Source: Setaria digitata (Eukaryota > Nematoda > Chromadorea > Rhabditida > Setariidae). Taken from it: 64,000 nt of DNA. Shown here piece after piece: positions 58,136-64,000 of the stretch. The first letter of the stretch is position 1, and each line of letters begins with the position of its first letter. The stretch lies in assembly GCA_003640385.1 (NCBI GenBank), contig RCAB01000158.1:62001-126000 (forward strand), in the 5' to 3' direction. Both the position numbers and the translations under genes were made by a program. The notes beneath the pieces are model-generated. The model had not been told where the DNA came from, did not search any database, and saw nothing but the letters and a program-made list of their open reading frames with translations.

Positions 58136-58155
58136 AGAACCTTCCAGAACATTCC
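58136..58155 (+). promoter_or_regulatory. Heat shock element 1 of Hsp90
   Basis: Four perfect alternating HSF units at 5-base spacing: GAA 58137, TTC 58142, GAA 58147, TTC 58152. This is a strong HSF1 trimer site about 120 bases upstream of the TATA box. Confidence 0.9.
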
Positions 58156-58227
58156 ATTCGCGACCTCAACCAAATATTGCACCGTTCGTTCATTGGTTAT
58201 TACAACTATAAGCTCCGCCCAGCAATA

Positions 58228-58242
58228 GTTCTAGAACATTCG
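58228..58242 (+). promoter_or_regulatory. Heat shock element 2 of Hsp90
   Basis: Three perfect HSF units, TTC 58229, GAA 58234 and TTC 58239, only 14 bases before the TATA box. An inverted CCAAT lies between the two elements near 58192. Confidence 0.88.
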
Positions 58243-58255
58243 GAGAGTGAGAAAA

Positions 58256-58262
58256 TATAAAA
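58256..58262 (+). promoter_or_regulatory. TATA box of Hsp90
   Basis: TATAAAA, directly behind heat shock element 2. It predicts transcription start near 58286 and a 5' UTR of roughly 310 bases before the ATG at 58597. Confidence 0.85.
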
Positions 58263-58596
58263 GAGCTACGGGCGACGGCTTTCTAACAATCTGCGTTTGG
58301 TGGTGGTTGTGCTATCGACGTCGTGGATATCAGCTGAGATTGCAAGGTTTCTGGGGTTCGGGAGTTCTCGGGAAGTGACGAGGGACGTGTCGTGACGTGT
58401 GTAGGCATTGTACAAGTGACGTAATACGGTTTTGCTATCATGGAAGTGGTTGGTGAAGTGAAGTTGAGCGGTTCTGATCCTCCTGAAAAGATGTGCTTTT
58501 TTGTGTGTGTGTTCATCAGTGATTTTACTTAAGTGATAAATTTCAGCTCTTCGTGTGGTACTGTGCTTCATATAATTGAAGGAGACGTTAGTAACA

Positions 58597-61804
<3,208 letters not shown>

Positions 61805-62073
61805 ATTATATTCAGCGTGTTGTAATACTTTTATCCACGGTCCGCTGATCAGTTTCGATTCCAAATTGCGAAGTGGGGAGAGGATGTTCAATTTCATAGC
61901 AAATGTTCTGTTGCTTGGTGGCGAATCTGTGGACAATTGTTGATCTCGTGTTCTGTTGTTAACCAATTGATTTGGGAGTCAAATTCGTTTAGAACTGTCC
62001 TCTGCTGTATTTTTCTTCCGATTAAATTGGTTCATTTATTTTTAGTAGTGTGTTTTTCGATACTTGTACTACC

Positions 62074-62079
62074 AATAAA
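62074..62079 (+). terminator. Candidate polyadenylation signal of Hsp90
   Basis: AATAAA 270 bases after the stop, followed at once by a T10 run and 171 bases before the next gene's ATG. Confidence 0.55.
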
Positions 62080-62249
62080 TTGTTTTTTTTTTTAAATCGA
62101 GTCACTTGGAGTTCCAAGCTATGGGTATGGAATAGTCTGTTGTAAAACTGTATTGGTCAGGAGCATACATTTTAGATGACTGGAATATAAAGGGCTTTCG
62201 TCGGTGTGGGCGTGTGGTTTTGTTCGTGAAAAGGATTTCATTGAAATAT

Positions 62250-63454
62250 ATGTTTGAGGGTTTTCGAGGGGAGAACGAGAAGATGGCTGTTTCGCGTGTA
62301 GCCTCACGTCTGTCACCTGCCAATTCAGTGCTGCTTGTCTGCGACATTCAGGAAAAGTTCAGGTGATGTAATAACACTAAGTCAAGGTTAAGCAGGCACT
62401 GTACGGTCGCCTCGTATGTATTTTCTCTAAATGTTCCAAACTGATTTTTATCAAGGTTAGAAACGTCTTGAGTTTGGCTGTTTTAAATTCGATGTAAAAG
62501 TTGTGGGGAATTTCAGGCCCACTATTAAGTATTTTGAGGAAATTATCCAGGTTAGCAAGCGTCTTATTCTTGCCGCAAACCTTCTGGACATGAAGATTGT
62601 TGCAACTGAGCAGTATCCAAAAGGTAAGACAGTTCAGGAAGAGAAAGTCCTTAAGCATAGTATAGTGACTTGAAATATATTGACATCTGTGCTGTAATAA
62701 GAACTTACATCTGTATAAAAACGGAAATCTCTATGGTAATGGATTTGGTTTTTGTGTAATTTTTGTAAACTAGAAAATTGTATAGAAGAACCCGAAATAT
62801 ATTTCTTTATTAAATATTAAAAAGAATACTTAGTAATACTAGCAACAGTTAGCAGTTCTTTCAATATAATTAATCTTTTATAACTTTCATTAAGGACTTG
62901 GCCATACAGTTTCCGAATTGGACCTGAATAAATATAATATACCAGTGTTTGAGAAGAAAAGATTTAGCATGTGCATTCCATCTGTAACAGAAGTACTTCA
63001 ATCACCGAAATCTGTGATATTATGTGGCATTGAAGCGCATGTTTGTGTTTTGCATACAGTACTTGATATGCTGGAAAAAAATATTGCTGTACATGTAGTT
63101 GCTGATGCTGTCTCATCACGCTCACAAACTGACAGGTATATTTTATGTGAATTTTAAATTACATTATTAATTATAAATTAGAATATTTCTGTGACTCAAA
63201 ACTCATAAATTTATTTGATTTTTTTTTTTTTTATTTTGCAAGCGGTTGAATTTTCATGTCGTTTTTTTTTTTTTTTTTTTTTTTAAAGGATGTTTGGCCT
63301 ACGACAAATGGAAAATGCTGGTGCTGTTTTAACAACCAGTGAATGTGCCATTCTTGGTTTATTGGGAGGTGCAGATCATCCGAAATTTCGCGAAGTGCAG
63401 AAAATAATCATGGATCTTGCACCGGATACGGGTCTAATGCAGTGTACATTGTAA
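62250..63454 (+). CDS. Isochorismatase-domain protein (ISOC1/2 type)
   Basis: Four exons: 62250-62362, 62517-62623, 62895-63135 and 63289-63454, giving 208 aa. A second in-frame ATG at 62283 would give a 197-aa form starting MAVSR, closer to the usual family length. The cysteine-hydrolase fold is shown by [11 protein letters not shown] (Asp), [21 protein letters not shown] (Lys) and [11 protein letters not shown] (Cys), the expected catalytic triad. In animals these proteins are poorly characterised; real isochorismate hydrolysis is not implied. The gene starts 445 bases after the Hsp90 stop in the same direction, so an operon is possible. Confidence 0.93.
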
Positions 63455-64000
63455 CTCTGTAATTGTGATCACCGGAAAATGATTTATTGAGCCTAAATAA
63501 GTTATAATATCTAATGATCTTTCATGATAAAATTAACAACTCTGAATAATTATAGAATTATTGCTTGGTTTGTTTTTTTTTTTCGCATAATTATTTCTTC
63601 GGTTCGTTTGGAAGTTTTTTTTCAGATGCGCTGTGATGTCGCCTTATTATAGCACAATTTCTATGTTATTCAATAGTGTAATTTGGTAATTATTTCTTAA
63701 TTCCTGTTCCAAATGCTTATTTAATTTTAGCCTATCATAAGGAGTATCTACTTTTGAACATGATGTTCTTGCACTGATTGCTTTTTTATATTGCCAAGAA
63801 ATAGACGATTATTGTCAATAGGATGAATAAAACTTAACAATTCTTCACTTTTTCTTCCGTCTTTTTTTTTCTTTTTATAATTCAGAATTTTGATAATAAA
63901 GTGTGGGGTTTAATTGTATTTTTAGAAAACCTAACAGTGTACCATACGATAGCTGTTGCTTAAGAAATTCAGCTAATTTCAGATTATAGCTGCAGAATTA
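63455..64000. other. 3' region of the isochorismatase gene
   Basis: AT-rich DNA with AATAAA at 63826 and 63895, either of which could end the transcript. No further gene is seen before the window ends. Confidence 0.55.

Overview
This is a 64 kb piece of nuclear DNA from a nematode, most probably a filarial or other spirurid worm. The evidence is very AT-rich non-coding DNA full of long A/T homopolymers, intron-dense genes with TTTTCAG-type acceptors, a nematode cuticle collagen, and a cytosolic Hsp90 whose reconstructed length (718 aa) is what I expect for filarial Hsp90. I cannot name the species. No bacterial operon, CRISPR array, intact transposon or convincing tRNA/rRNA was seen.

I rebuilt eight protein-coding genes exon by exon, checking that splice phases close and that total coding length divides by three. 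From left to right: (1) minus strand, 591-6380, a small secreted Cys-rich protein with an antistasin-like motif and a degenerate Kunitz-like tail (170 aa); (2) minus strand, 9831-16836, a USP8/UBPY-type deubiquitinase (about 826 aa) with N-terminal USP8 domain, rhodanese-like domain, SH3-binding motifs and USP catalytic domain; (3) plus strand, 18418-20782, a class I eIF4E cap-binding protein; (4) minus strand, 21865-34311, a phospholipase C beta of the EGL-8 type (29 exons, 1239 aa); (5) plus strand, 41499-45423, a Gab/DOS/SOC-1-type PH-domain adaptor (499 aa); (6) plus strand, 46868-48343, a cuticle collagen (285 aa); (7) plus strand, 50179-56531, a tubulin-tyrosine-ligase-like protein of the TTLL5 type (709 aa); (8) plus strand, 58597-61804, cytosolic Hsp90 (718 aa) behind a heat-shock promoter, followed after 445 bp by an isochorismatase-domain protein (208 aa, 62250-63454).

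The genes are not one pathway. Two themes recur. The USP8-like and Gab-like proteins both carry the atypical SH3 ligand P-x-V-D-R-x-x-K-P, known in these families for STAM and Grb2 SH3 domains respectively. PLC-beta, Gab adaptor and USP8 all act on receptor signalling. Hsp90 and the isochorismatase gene are close enough to be co-transcribed.

Points worth a second look are several probable GC-AG introns in the USP8 and PLC-beta genes, three single-N joins each flanked by near-identical direct duplications (assembly artefacts or joined haplotypes), a 143-bp tandem duplication, a 96-bp near-perfect palindrome in a TTLL5 intron, and the unusual secreted Cys-rich gene. The 7 kb between the PLC-beta and Gab genes holds only repeats as far as I can see. 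I did not find a clearly novel biological system.
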